64,000 nt of DNA from Pseudomonas nitroreducens NBRC 12694 (GCF_002091755.1 NZ_BDAI01000018.1:1-64000); one strand, 5' to 3'. Numbered from the stretch's first letter, positions 17,880-26,786 are shown. Notes: a model not told the origin generated them from the sequence alone. A program made the numbers and translations.

Positions 17880-20200
17880 GCAGGCGCCTCGCCATCGGCA
17901 TCGGCGACGGCACGTTCGGCCGCTTGCAGGCGTTCGCGGGCGGAGGCCAGGGCGTGGTAGCCGGCGCCTTCGCGCTCGAGCTTCTTCAGGTCGGCACGGG
18001 CGTAGGCCAGTTCGGTCTTGGCGGCGCGCAGGGCGGCTGTCACCGGGCGCTTGTCGGTACGCACGAGGTCTGGCGGCGCCTTGCCGCTGGCGTCTTCGGC
18101 GGCGTGCAGGGCGGCTTCCGCGGCAGCGAGGGTCAGGCGGATCGCGTCCAGTTCCTCGGCGGTGGCACCTTCGCGTTCAGCGGCGCGCAAGGCATCGCGC
18201 TGGGTGATGTAGGCCAGCTTGGCCTGGCGCAGGGCGAGTACGCCGTCGACGGGCTGAGCGGCTTGCGGGTCGGTCGGCACAGCGGTCCCCTGCAATTCGT
18301 TGAGTTGGCGTTCGATGCGCTCGACGTCCGCACGCAAGGAGGCGAGGGTGGCGCGCTGCTCGTCCGTGGGGGATTCGCCGAAGGCCTTTTCGGACTTCTT
18401 CAACTGGGCGCGGGCCATGGCGGCGTCGATCTTCGCTTTCTTCAGCGCGGCTTCATTGGAGGCAGGCGCAGCGAATGGCGCCGGCGCGGCGTTGGTGCCC
18501 TCCGATTCGGCTGCCGCCAGTGCGGCCTTGGCCTCCTCGGCGGCGATGCGCAATTCGGCCACCTGGGCGCGCAGTTGGTCGGTGTCGTGGGTGGCCAATT
18601 GCTTCTCGGCTTTCTTCAGCGCCACCTGGGCCATGCTTGCTTCGATCTTCAGACGCTTGAGTTGGTCGGGCGCATTGCCCACGGACTTCTCGGCCTTCAC
18701 CCGTTCGATGACCGATTGCGCGGCGGGCGCGCTCGGCGATGCGATCTCGGGCTGTTCTTCCTGCACACGCGCGGCGCGTTCCTGGCGGGCCAGGCGGTCG
18801 GCGGCGCGCCGATCTTCTTCGTTGCGCAGGCGCTCCTGGCGTTGTTCGAAGCGCAGGCGCGATTGCTCGGCCTTCAACTGCCGCTGTTCCAGTTCGCGGA
18901 TCTCGGCCTTGGATGCGCGATAGTACTGCACCAGAGGAATGCTCGACGGGCACACGTAGGCACAGGCGCCGCACTCGATGCAGTCGAACAGATTGTGCGC
19001 CACGAGTCGCTCGTGATCCTCCGCGAAAAAATACAGCTGTTGCGGCAACAGGCTGGCCGGGCAGACCTGCGCACAATCGCCACAGCGGATGCATGGCATG
19101 GCCGGCGCCGGCAATGGCAGCTCTTCGCGGGTGGCGGCCAGCAGGCAGTTGGCGGTCTTGAGCAGCGGCGCGTCGAGCGATGGCAGGCTGTCGCCCATCA
19201 GCGGGCCGCCGAGGATCAGCCGGTCAAGCTTGTCGAGATCGAGGCCGGCGAAATCCAGCAACTCGCCCACCGGCGTGCCGATCAGCGCTTCGACGTTGCA
19301 CGGGCGCGCCAGCGCGGCGCCGGCCAGGGTGGTGATGCGCGAGATCAGCGGTTGCCCGCGCAGCACGGCGTCGGCCACGGCAACGGCGGTGGCGACGTTC
19401 ACGCAGAGCATGCCGATGTCCGCCGGCAGGCCGCCGGAAGGGACTTCGCGGCCGGTGAGAACCTGGATCAGCTGGCGCTCGCCGCCCGAAGGGTAGCGGG
19501 TCGGGATCGCCTGCAGCCGGATGTTCCGCTCACCGATGGCGGCCTGCACGGCGGCGATGGCCTGGGGCTTGTCGTCCTCGATGCCGACCAGCACCTGTTG
19601 CGGCTGGAGGACATGCATCAGCACCTCGATGCCTTCCACCAGTTCGACGGCGCGTTCGCGCATCAGCAGGTCGTCGGCGCTGATGTACGGCTCGCACTCG
19701 GCGCCGTTGATGATCAGGGTATGCAGGTCGTCCTGCGCGCGGGAGGCCAGCTTGGCGGCGGTGGGGAAGCCGGCGCCGCCGAGGCCGGCGATGCCCGACT
19801 GGCGGATGCGCTCCAGCACTTCGACGCCGGAGAGCGAGCTGTAGTCGGACAGGGGCACACACGTGGCCCATTCCTCTGCGCCGTCGCTTTCAATGACGAT
19901 GGCGGGCGCCGTCAGGCCGGAGGGGTGTGGGTAAGGCTGCTCGCTCACCTCGACCACGACACCGGAAGTCGGCGCATGCAGCGCGGCGCTGATAGTGCTG
20001 CCGGCCTCTGCGATCAGTTGGCCCTTGAGTACGCGCTGGCCGGCCTCGACGCAGGGGCGCGCGGGCTCGCCGATATGCTGTTGCAGGGGCAACACCAGCC
20101 GGCGTGGCAGTGGCGGATGCTGGATCGGCGTGGCGGTGGATTGCTGCTTGTTGGCTGGCAATCTCAGGCCGCCCGGGAAATTCCAGACCTGCATGTTCAT
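17876..20200 (-). CDS. rnfC: Rnf electron transport complex subunit C with long repetitive C-terminal extension
   Basis: This 774-residue peripheral subunit receives electrons from NADH or ferredoxin. Residues 1-360 carry the NADH/FMN-binding NuoF-like region ('GLGGAGFPTAAKLA' near 130) and an SLBB-type fold. Two 4Fe-4S motifs follow: 'CIRCGDCAQVCP' near 368 and 'CIECGACAYVCP' near 405. From about 440 to the end the protein is an Ala/Lys/Glu-rich coiled coil with at least four related units of about 40-60 residues ('KKAEKQL', 'LKKSEKAF', 'LRAAEREG', 'LKKLEREG'). ATG 20200 overlaps the end of rnfB; the frame stays open further upstream but that part is antisense-like and Arg-rich. Confidence 0.93.
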   Translation of the reverse strand: MNMQVWNFPGGLRLPANKQQSTATPIQHPPLPRRLVLPLQQHIGEPARPCVEAGQRVLKGQLIAEAGSTISAALHAPTSGVVVEVSEQPYPHPSGLTAPAIVIESDGAEEWATCVPLSDYSSLSGVEVLERIRQSGIAGLGGAGFPTAAKLASRAQDDLHTLIINGAECEPYISADDLLMRERAVELVEGIEVLMHVLQPQQVLVGIEDDKPQAIAAVQAAIGERNIRLQAIPTRYPSGGERQLIQVLTGREVPSGGLPADIGMLCVNVATAVAVADAVLRGQPLISRITTLAGAALARPCNVEALIGTPVGELLDFAGLDLDKLDRLILGGPLMGDSLPSLDAPLLKTANCLLAATREELPLPAPAMPCIRCGDCAQVCPASLLPQQLYFFAEDHERLVAHNLFDCIECGACAYVCPSSIPLVQYYRASKAEIRELEQRQLKAEQSRLRFEQRQERLRNEEDRRAADRLARQERAARVQEEQPEIASPSAPAAQSVIERVKAEKSVGNAPDQLKRLKIEASMAQVALKKAEKQLATHDTDQLRAQVAELRIAAEEAKAALAAAESEGTNAAPAPFAAPASNEAALKKAKIDAAMARAQLKKSEKAFGESPTDEQRATLASLRADVERIERQLNELQGTAVPTDPQAAQPVDGVLALRQAKLAYITQRDALRAAEREGATAEELDAIRLTLAAAEAALHAAEDASGKAPPDLVRTDKRPVTAALRAAKTELAYARADLKKLEREGAGYHALASARERLQAAERAVADADGEAPA

Positions 20201-20751
20201 GCCGCCTGCTCCCGGTCGCTGTGGATCAGTCGGTCCTGCGGCAGCGGCCACCTCCAGTCGGCGACGCCTACCGGCAGGTCGCGCATCTCGATGCAGTCCA
20301 CCGGGCAGGGTTCCAGGCACAGGTCGCAGCCGGTGCACTCGTCGACGATCACCGTGTGCATCAGCTTGGCGGCGCCGACGATGGCGTCCACCGGGCAGGC
20401 GCGGATGCACTTGGTGCAACCGATGCATTCGGCTTCGCGGATGTAGGCCACGCGCAGCGGCGTTTCTTCGGCGGCGTCCAGCGGCAGCGGTTCGACGCCC
20501 AGCAGGTCGGCCAGGGCGGCGATGGTCGCGGCGCCGCCGGGCGGGCACTTGTTGATCGCATCGCCGTCGGCGATGGCCTGGGCGTAGGGCTTGCAGCCGG
20601 CATAACCGCACTGGCCGCACTGGGTTTGCGGCAGCAGGTCATTGATCTGCACGGCGATCGATTCGTCAGCGACCTTCACCCGCGCCGACGCCAGGCGCAA
20701 CGCCACGGCGCCGGCAAGGCAGAGCAGGATGATCAGCAGCGCCGCGATCAT
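20197..20751 (-). CDS. rnfB: Rnf electron transport complex subunit B (ferredoxin-like)
   Basis: This 184-residue protein has an N-terminal membrane helix (2-22) and an Fe-S domain with Cys45, Cys48, Cys53 and Cys69 (C-G-Q-C-G-Y-A-G-C pattern). Two ferredoxin-type 4Fe-4S motifs follow: Cys109/112/115/119 ('CIGCTKCIRACP') and Cys139/142/145/149 ('CTGCDLCLEPCP'). It should relay electrons between RnfC and the membrane subunits. ATG 20751 overlaps the rnfA stop by 4 nt, and its own end overlaps rnfC by 4 nt. Confidence 0.96.
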   Translation of the reverse strand: MIAALLIILLCLAGAVALRLASARVKVADESIAVQINDLLPQTQCGQCGYAGCKPYAQAIADGDAINKCPPGGAATIAALADLLGVEPLPLDAAEETPLRVAYIREAECIGCTKCIRACPVDAIVGAAKLMHTVIVDECTGCDLCLEPCPVDCIEMRDLPVGVADWRWPLPQDRLIHSDREQAA

Positions 20752-21332
20752 GGCTTGAGCAGCCCGCTGAAGCCCATGAACGCCAGGGACATCAGGCCCG
20801 CGGTGATCATGCCGATGGCCGCGCCCTTGAACGGCTTGGGCACGTCGGCGATGGCGATGCGCTCGCGCAGGGCGGCGAACAGCACCAGCACCAGGGTGAA
20901 GCCCAGCCCGGCGCCGAATCCCTGGAAGATGGACTGCAGAAAGCCGAATTCGGGCTTGCGGGCATTCAGCAGGGCCACGCCCAGCACGATGCAGTTGGTG
21001 GTGATCAACGGCAGGAAGATGCCCAGCCCGCGGGCCAGCAGCGGGCTGGTCCTCTTCACCAGCAGCTCGGTGAACTGCACCACCAGGGCGATCACCAGGA
21101 TGAAGGCGATGGTACGCAGGAATTCCAGGTCCAGCGGTTGCAGCACGTAGCGCTGCAGGATGTAGCTGAAGGCCGAGGCGAGGGTGAGCACGAAGGTGGT
21201 CGCCAGGGCCAGCGCAAACGCCGCCTCGATCTTGCGCGACACGCCCATGAACGGGCAGATGCCGAGGAATTGCACCAGCACGAAATTGTTGACCAGGATG
21301 GCGCTGACCAGGATCAGGGCGAGTTCGGTCAT
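20748..21332 (-). CDS. rnfA: Rnf electron transport complex subunit A
   Basis: This 194-residue integral membrane protein of the NqrE/RnfA family has six predicted helices. Motifs include 'NNFVLVQFLGICPFMGVS' near the start and 'PLITTNCIVLGVALLNA' centrally; the conserved Cys residues (Cys26, Cys114) help coordinate the intramembrane cluster with RnfE. It is the first gene of rnfABCDGE-nth. Length and start match the family (E. coli RsxA 193). The frame is open upstream but has no family similarity there. Confidence 0.96.
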   Translation of the reverse strand: MTELALILVSAILVNNFVLVQFLGICPFMGVSRKIEAAFALALATTFVLTLASAFSYILQRYVLQPLDLEFLRTIAFILVIALVVQFTELLVKRTSPLLARGLGIFLPLITTNCIVLGVALLNARKPEFGFLQSIFQGFGAGLGFTLVLVLFAALRERIAIADVPKPFKGAAIGMITAGLMSLAFMGFSGLLKP

Positions 21333-21540
21333 GGCCGGGCACTCGCAGCCAGGCGCGAGGGGAGGCGGATCATGCTCGGAGACCGGTGGTCGGCGGGTTG
21401 ATGGCGACGAGAGTGCATAGGTCGAATACAAGGTGCGAAGTCGGTAATTGTACCTCCCCGAAATCAGTTGCGGTGCCAGGGGTGGCGGGAGGAACATCAG
21501 CGGCTGCCGAACCTGATCGGTTCCCCTCACGGAAGTCGCG

Positions 21541-22071
21541 ATGCGCAAAACTCTGTCCGGACGCCTTACCGCACTCTGCCTGCTGTTCTCCAGTGGCCTG
21601 GCTTCGGCTGCCCCCTTTACCACGTCTGACCTGGTCAGTTGGCCGCGGATGAATGTCGCCGATTTCGCCTGCCTGCTGGAACAGCGCACCGGTCACGCCG
21701 ACGCGCAGTTCAGTTGCGCCGCCAGCAGGAAGCTGAGCAACTGGGGTGACGCCTGCCATGACACCGACCTCAGCTACGCCGGCCCGCAGTTGCCCGAAGC
21801 CTTGGCGCGGCAACTGAACCCGCATGTCACGGCGGTGGACCTGGACTGGGAGTACGGCCGCCTGCAGTCGGTGAACGTCACCTTCGACAAGATCATGACC
21901 GCGGAGGAAGTCGCGGACATCTTCCCGGACGTGAACCTGGAAGACCCGACATCACGGGAAAACCTGAGCAACGCCTCGCTGCAGGACTGCGCCGAAGACG
22001 CCTCCTGCCTCTATCTGGAAGGTTTCGAGCACCTGGGCGGCGGCGATGTGGACTGCGAGGACGCTCAGTAG
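21541..22071 (+). CDS. Predicted exported protein with conserved-looking Cys, unknown function
   Basis: This 176-residue protein has a clear signal peptide ('LLFSSGLASAAP', cleavage near residue 23) and a mature domain with paired Cys residues likely to form disulfides in the periplasm; the last 40 residues are acidic. I do not recognise a family. It is divergent from rnfA (208-nt shared promoter region) and convergent with the DUF350 gene, whose stop it overlaps by 7 nt. A weak GGAAG ribosome site precedes the ATG. Confidence 0.75.
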   Translation: MRKTLSGRLTALCLLFSSGLASAAPFTTSDLVSWPRMNVADFACLLEQRTGHADAQFSCAASRKLSNWGDACHDTDLSYAGPQLPEALARQLNPHVTAVDLDWEYGRLQSVNVTFDKIMTAEEVADIFPDVNLEDPTSRENLSNASLQDCAEDASCLYLEGFEHLGGGDVDCEDAQ

Positions 22072-22463
22072 GTCATGCAGGCGGCGTTGAGCAGCCCCAC
22101 GCACAGCGAGGCGCCGCCGAGGAACACGCCGTGGGCCAGGGTATTGTCGGCAATGCCGCCCTTGAGCTCCGGCACCACGCGCGACAGCCCGAGGAATACC
22201 AGCACCTGCACCAGCATGGCGATCGCGCCCCAGATCAGCATGTCGATGATGCTGACGCTGTGGGCGATGGCGCTTGCCAGCGGCAGGGCGAAGCCGAGCA
22301 AGGTGCCGACCAGCGCCACGGCGGCACTGAGGTTGCCCTGGCGGATCAGCTGGATTTCCGCGTAGGGCGTCAGGCGGATGTAGAGGCTGGTGAACAGGCC
22401 GAACAGGCCGATGGTCGCGGCAAAATACGCGAGAAAGTTGGGCAGGGTCTGCAGCAGGTTCAT
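22065..22463 (-). CDS. DUF350-family membrane protein (YjfL-like)
   Basis: This 132-residue, almost entirely hydrophobic protein has four predicted helices made of two similar halves, typical of DUF350. Motifs include 'TSLYIRLTPYAEIQLIRQGN' and 'GIADNTLAHGVFLGGASL'. ATG 22463 lies 10 nt after the ATP-grasp stop; in-frame codons further upstream are inside that gene. DUF350 proteins commonly sit beside glutathionylspermidine-synthase-like and DUF1190 genes (E. coli yjfL-yjfM-yjfC), exactly as here. Biochemical role unknown. Confidence 0.88.
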   Translation of the reverse strand: MNLLQTLPNFLAYFAATIGLFGLFTSLYIRLTPYAEIQLIRQGNLSAAVALVGTLLGFALPLASAIAHSVSIIDMLIWGAIAMLVQVLVFLGLSRVVPELKGGIADNTLAHGVFLGGASLCVGLLNAACMTY

Positions 22464-22473
22464 GGCAAATCCT

Positions 22474-23589
22474 TCAGACGAAATAGTGGGGGACGAAGCG
22501 GCTGCTGTCGCGGGTGATGGCACTGGCGTCCTCGCGGATGCCCAGGCCGGCGGCCTGGCCGTCGATCACCCAGCAGCCGAGCACGGCGTAGTTGTCGCCG
22601 TGCCTGGCCAACGGTGCGTAGCTTTGATAGATGCAGGGCGCGTCGGCATGGGGGCCGTCGCTTTCCAGCTGCAGATCGTCGGCGACGATGCGGATGTTCT
22701 CGCCCTCGCGCGAATACAGAGGCTTGCGCACGTAGGCGCCGGGGAGGTCCTGGCGGTAGCTGGCCGGTAGCAGGTTCGGATGGCCGGGGTTGAGCTTCCA
22801 GAGGATTGGCAGCATGGCCTTGCTCGACATCAGCAGCTTCCAGGCGGGCTCCAGGAAGCGGATGTCGCTGCGCTCCAGGTGCTCGGCGAAACTGTCCTGC
22901 AGCAGCCACTCCCAGGGATAGAGCTTGAAGCAGTGACGGATGTCCTGCTCGTACTGGTCGATGAAGGTGCCGCGCCCGGCGTGGTGGCCGATGAATTCCA
23001 GCGGCAGGTAGCGTGTCGGCAAGCCGGCCTGGTGCGCGGTGTCGAGCAGGTAGAGGACATTGCCGGTGTCTTCCTCGTGGCCATCGATGGCGGTGAAGTG
23101 CAGCGTGCCGTCGGGGGCGATGGCCTTCCAGCGCGCGATCAGCTTCTCGTGCAGCGAGTTGAACTGGTCGGCGTCCGGGTTCACGTCATTGAGCCATTGC
23201 CACTGCACCACGCTGGCCTCCAGCAGGCCGGTCGGCGTGTCGGCGTTGTACTCGAGCATCTTTGGTGGGCCTTCGCCGTTCCAGGCGAAGTCGAAGCGGC
23301 CATAGAGGCTCGGGTCCTGGCGCTGCCAGGAGCGCATGATTTCCTCGCGGGCACCCGGCGGCAGCTGGAAGGGCTCGAAGTGGCCGGTGCGAATCACCCA
23401 TTCCACACATTCCAGGTAGCGCTGGTGCAGGTCTTCGCTGGCGGCTTCCAGCGTCTCGATCTGCTCGAGGCTGAATTCATAGGCCACCGATTCGTCCCAG
23501 TACAGGCCGTCGATGCTGTGGAAGGTGAAGCCGACCGCCTCGCAGCGCTCGCGCCAGTCGGGGCGCGGCGTCATCGCCAGACGACGCAT
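22474..23589 (-). CDS. Glutathionylspermidine synthase-like ATP-grasp protein (YgiC/YjfC family)
   Basis: This 371-residue protein matches the C-terminal synthetase domain of glutathionylspermidine synthase: 'LEYNADTPTGLLEA' (near 110), 'WLLQDSFAEHLE', 'LLPILWKLNPGHPNLLPA' and 'YVRKPLYSREGENI' near 285 (ATP-grasp core). It lacks the amidase domain of E. coli Gss, as YgiC and YjfC do, so it probably ligates an amine to a peptide or protein carboxylate, but the substrate is unknown. The ATG overlaps the upstream stop by 1 nt (TGATG). Confidence 0.9.
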   Translation of the reverse strand: MRRLAMTPRPDWRERCEAVGFTFHSIDGLYWDESVAYEFSLEQIETLEAASEDLHQRYLECVEWVIRTGHFEPFQLPPGAREEIMRSWQRQDPSLYGRFDFAWNGEGPPKMLEYNADTPTGLLEASVVQWQWLNDVNPDADQFNSLHEKLIARWKAIAPDGTLHFTAIDGHEEDTGNVLYLLDTAHQAGLPTRYLPLEFIGHHAGRGTFIDQYEQDIRHCFKLYPWEWLLQDSFAEHLERSDIRFLEPAWKLLMSSKAMLPILWKLNPGHPNLLPASYRQDLPGAYVRKPLYSREGENIRIVADDLQLESDGPHADAPCIYQSYAPLARHGDNYAVLGCWVIDGQAAGLGIREDASAITRDSSRFVPHYFV

Positions 23590-23924
23590 CAGCCGCCCCC
23601 GGAGAAGCGGGCGCCGGAGTGGCCGAAGCCACCGCGGGTGACCAACTGGCGCGACTGTACCTGGTAGGTCTGCGCGGTCTTCGGTCGTGAGCCGTCCTCG
23701 TAGCTCGGCCCACGATAACGCCCAGAGCTGCTGCCGACATAACTACCGCCGCCGCTGCTGCTGGTGCCCGACTCTGGCTCGCAGGCGTTGGGCGTGGTGC
23801 CCCAGTCCTTCAGGCAGTCCTCGCGGTTGGCGTAGAGGTCGCGGTACACCGGGTTGTGGTGCAGCACGCTGTAGAGCACCCCGCCGGTGAGCAGGGTGGT
23901 GAAGACGATGTTGGATTTCTTCAT
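23589..23924 (-). CDS. Small YgiB/DUF1190-like secreted or membrane-anchored protein
   Basis: This 111-residue protein has an N-terminal hydrophobic anchor or signal (about 5-20), a Cys pair ('REDCLKDWGTTPNACEPE'), a Ser/Gly-rich linker and the C-terminal 'RGGFGHSGARFSGGG'. The tail and the position beside a YgiC-like gene recall E. coli YgiB (DUF1190), although this version is half the length. ATG 23924 overlaps the DUF4349 stop by 4 nt. It may be the partner or substrate of the ATP-grasp enzyme; that is inference. Confidence 0.75.
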   Translation of the reverse strand: MKKSNIVFTTLLTGGVLYSVLHHNPVYRDLYANREDCLKDWGTTPNACEPESGTSSSGGGSYVGSSSGRYRGPSYEDGSRPKTAQTYQVQSRQLVTRGGFGHSGARFSGGG

Positions 23925-24724
23925 GCTTTGTTCGCGGTGCGCCTGGAACCGAGTTTTCGCCACAACCAGCGCAGGATCAGGCCGGCGATGAGCAGTACCA
24001 CCAGCAGCGGCAGGCCGAAGGCGGCGACCTGGATGGCATTGACGGTGCCGTCGGTAAGTTCGTCCAGCGAGTTGCCGAAGGCCCTGCCGATACGTGACCA
24101 GCGACCGGTCGGCTGGTATTCGCTGGAGAAGTCCAGGGTCAGCAGGTTGGTGGCGATGCGTCGCTGTTGTTGGGCGGAGTCCTGGCGGGCGGCCTGCAAC
24201 TGCTGCTCGACCTCTGCGGTGGCCTTGGCCAGGGCCAGCAGGTCGCTGACGCTCATGTCCTTGCGGCCCTGGAAGCCTTGCAGGGTCTGGTACTCACGCT
24301 CCAGGCGCTCGCGCAGCTGCTGGTTGTCGCTCACCGCCTGGGCGAGGTCTTCGGCCTGGGTGCGGCGGCTTTGCAGTTGGCCGCCTTCGGCCGCGAGGGC
24401 GACGAGCTTTTCCACGCCTTCGGGGACGATGCGAACCACGAGATGCGCGTTGCGCATCTGGCTGTCGCCGCTTTGCTCGATGGCAATCAGCTCGCAGGGG
24501 CCGAAGCGGTCCTGGGTGCAGGCATCGCGGGAGGCGGCCAGCTGCGCGTCGATACGCTCGCTGGCCAGGCGGATGCCGACCTGGTGTTCATAGGCGAGGA
24601 AGGAACCGGCCTTCGCCGCTTCCCCCTGGAAAGCGGCGCCGGAACCGGCGGCGTGCTCCGAGGGAGCGCCGCAGCCGGCGAGGGCGGCGCTCAGGAAGAG
24701 CGCTGCGCAGTGGTGCAGTTTCAT
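23921..24724 (-). CDS. DUF4349 domain lipoprotein
   Basis: This 267-residue protein has a lipobox 'LSAALAGC' (Cys near 17), a DUF4349-like core with a long coiled coil (about 110-190, 'LRERLEREYQTLQGFQGRK') and one C-terminal membrane helix ('LLVVLLIAGLILRWLWRKL'). An AGGAGG site lies just upstream of ATG 24724. It follows metG by 25 nt on the same strand and begins the tightly coupled ATP-grasp/DUF350 operon. Probably envelope-located. Confidence 0.85.
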   Translation of the reverse strand: MKLHHCAALFLSAALAGCGAPSEHAAGSGAAFQGEAAKAGSFLAYEHQVGIRLASERIDAQLAASRDACTQDRFGPCELIAIEQSGDSQMRNAHLVVRIVPEGVEKLVALAAEGGQLQSRRTQAEDLAQAVSDNQQLRERLEREYQTLQGFQGRKDMSVSDLLALAKATAEVEQQLQAARQDSAQQQRRIATNLLTLDFSSEYQPTGRWSRIGRAFGNSLDELTDGTVNAIQVAAFGLPLLVVLLIAGLILRWLWRKLGSRRTANKA

Positions 24725-24749
24725 CGAGGGCCTCCTTGCCGTCCGATGC

Positions 24750-26786
24750 TTACTTGACGCGCTGGCCCGGCTTGGCGCCGCTGTCCGGGCTGAGCAGGTA
24801 GATCTCTTCACCGCCGGGGCCGGCGGCCAGGACCATGCCCTCGGAGACGCCGAACTTCATCTTGCGCGGGGCCAGGTTGGCCACGTACAGGGTCAGGCGG
24901 CCTTCGAGCTTGCTCGGGTCCGGGTAGGCGCTCTTGATGCCGGAGAACACGTTGCGCTTCTCGTCGCCGATGTCCAGGGACAGGCGCAGCAGCTTGTCGG
25001 CACCCTCGACGAACTCGCACTTCTCGATCAGCGCGATGCGCAGGTCGACGGCGGCGAAGGCGTCGAAGTTGATTTCCGCGGCGAGCGGGTCCTTGGTCAG
25101 CTCGCCATTGCCGGCGGGTTTCGGGGCACTGGCGAGGAGGTCTTCCTTGGAGGCTTCGATCATGGCTTCGATTTTCGCAGGCTCGATACGGGTCATCAGC
25201 GGGTTGAACGGGTTCAACTGGTGATTGGCCAGCAGTTGCTCGTGGTCGGCCCATTTCAGCGGGGCGACGTTGAGGAAGGCTTCGGCGGCAACGGCCAGCT
25301 TCGGCAGTACCGGCTTGAGGAAGATCACCAGCTGGCGGAACAGGTTCACGCCCAAGGCGCAGATGGCCTGGACTTCGTCCTGCTTGCCTTCCTGCTTGTT
25401 CAGCGACCAGGGCGCCTTGTCGGCGATCCAGGCGTTGGCCTGGTCGGCCAGGGCCATGATTTCGCGCATGGCGCGGCCGAAGTCACGGGCTTCGTAGGCG
25501 GCGGCGATGCTCGGCGCCGCGTCCTTGAAGGCCAGGGCCAGTTCCGGCGCGGGGTTGGCGTCCACCAGCAGGCCGTTGTTGCCCTTGTGGATAAAGCCGG
25601 CGCAACGGCTGGCGATGTTGACCACCTTGCCGACCAGGTCGGAGTTGACCTTCTGCACGAAGTCCTCGAGGTTCAGGTCGAGGTCGTCCACGCCGCGGCC
25701 CAGCTTGGAGGCGTAGTAGTAGCGCAGGTATTCCGGGTCCAGGTGGTCCAGGTAGGTGCGCGCCTTGACGAAGGTGCCGCGCGACTTGGACATCTTCTGG
25801 CCGTTGACGGTCAGATAGCCGTGCACGTTCAGCGCGGTCGGCTTGCGGTAGCCCGCGCCTTCGAGCATGGCCGGCCAGAACAGCGCGTGGAAGTTGACGA
25901 TGTCCTTGCCGATGAAGTGGTACAGCTCGGCGTCCGAGCCCTGCTTCCAGTAGGCGTCGAAGTCCAGCTCCGGACGGCGCGCGCAGAGGTTCTGGAAGCT
26001 GGCCATGTAGCCGATCGGCGCATCCAGCCAGACGTAGAAGTACTTGCCCGGCGCGTCGGGAATCTCGAAGCCGAAATACGGCGCGTCGCGGGAGATATCC
26101 CACTCCTGCAGGCCGGAATCCAGCCACTCGGCGAGCTTGTTGGCCACCGAATCCTGCAGGGCGCCGCTGCGGGTCCACTGCTGCAGCATGGCCTGGAAGT
26201 CAGGCAGCTTGAAGAAGTAGTGCAGCGATTCCTTGAGTACCGGGGTGGCGCCGGAAATCGCCGATTTCGGGTCCTTCAGCTCGGTGGGCGAGTAGGTCGC
26301 GCCGCAGGCTTCGCAGTTGTCGCCGTACTGGTCGGCGGTGCCGCACTTCGGGCAGGTGCCCTTGATGAAGCGGTCGGCCAGGAACATCTGCTTTTCCGGG
26401 TCGAAGTACTGGGTCACCGGGCGGGTGGCGATGTGGCCGGCGTCACGCAGCTTCAGGTAGATGGCCGAGGACAGCTCGCGGTTCTCTTCCGAATGGGTCG
26501 AGTGGTAGTTGTCGAACTCCACCAGGAAATCGGCGAAATCGCCCATGTGCTCGGCGCGCACGCCGTCGATCAGTTGCTCGGAGGTAATGCCTTCGCGCTC
26601 GGCGCGCAGCATGATGGCCGAACCGTGGGCATCGTCCGCGCACACGTACACCGCCTGGTTGCCACGCATTTTCTGGAAGCGAACCCAGATGTCGGTCTGG
26701 ATGTACTCCAGCATGTGACCGAGGTGGATCGAACCATTGGCGTAGGGCAGGGCGCTGGTGACGAGGATCTTGCGGGCTTCGGACAT
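24750..26786 (-). CDS. metG: Methionyl-tRNA synthetase
   Basis: This 678-residue class I synthetase charges tRNA-Met and initiator tRNA. 'HLGH' at 21-24 is the HIGH motif and 'KMSKS' is near 330. The zinc-binding insert 'CPKCGTADQYGDNCEACG' is near 145. A C-terminal tRNA-binding OB-fold domain (about 575-678) gives the long, dimeric MetG form. It is divergent from apbC across 185 nt and followed closely by the DUF4349 lipoprotein gene. Confidence 0.98.
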   Translation of the reverse strand: MSEARKILVTSALPYANGSIHLGHMLEYIQTDIWVRFQKMRGNQAVYVCADDAHGSAIMLRAEREGITSEQLIDGVRAEHMGDFADFLVEFDNYHSTHSEENRELSSAIYLKLRDAGHIATRPVTQYFDPEKQMFLADRFIKGTCPKCGTADQYGDNCEACGATYSPTELKDPKSAISGATPVLKESLHYFFKLPDFQAMLQQWTRSGALQDSVANKLAEWLDSGLQEWDISRDAPYFGFEIPDAPGKYFYVWLDAPIGYMASFQNLCARRPELDFDAYWKQGSDAELYHFIGKDIVNFHALFWPAMLEGAGYRKPTALNVHGYLTVNGQKMSKSRGTFVKARTYLDHLDPEYLRYYYASKLGRGVDDLDLNLEDFVQKVNSDLVGKVVNIASRCAGFIHKGNNGLLVDANPAPELALAFKDAAPSIAAAYEARDFGRAMREIMALADQANAWIADKAPWSLNKQEGKQDEVQAICALGVNLFRQLVIFLKPVLPKLAVAAEAFLNVAPLKWADHEQLLANHQLNPFNPLMTRIEPAKIEAMIEASKEDLLASAPKPAGNGELTKDPLAAEINFDAFAAVDLRIALIEKCEFVEGADKLLRLSLDIGDEKRNVFSGIKSAYPDPSKLEGRLTLYVANLAPRKMKFGVSEGMVLAAGPGGEEIYLLSPDSGAKPGQRVK

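Noticed and set aside
17924..20446. 840-codon plus-strand frame opposite rnfC
   Set aside because: Shadow of the GC-rich rnfC codons; translation is low-complexity and the Rnf reading is certain.
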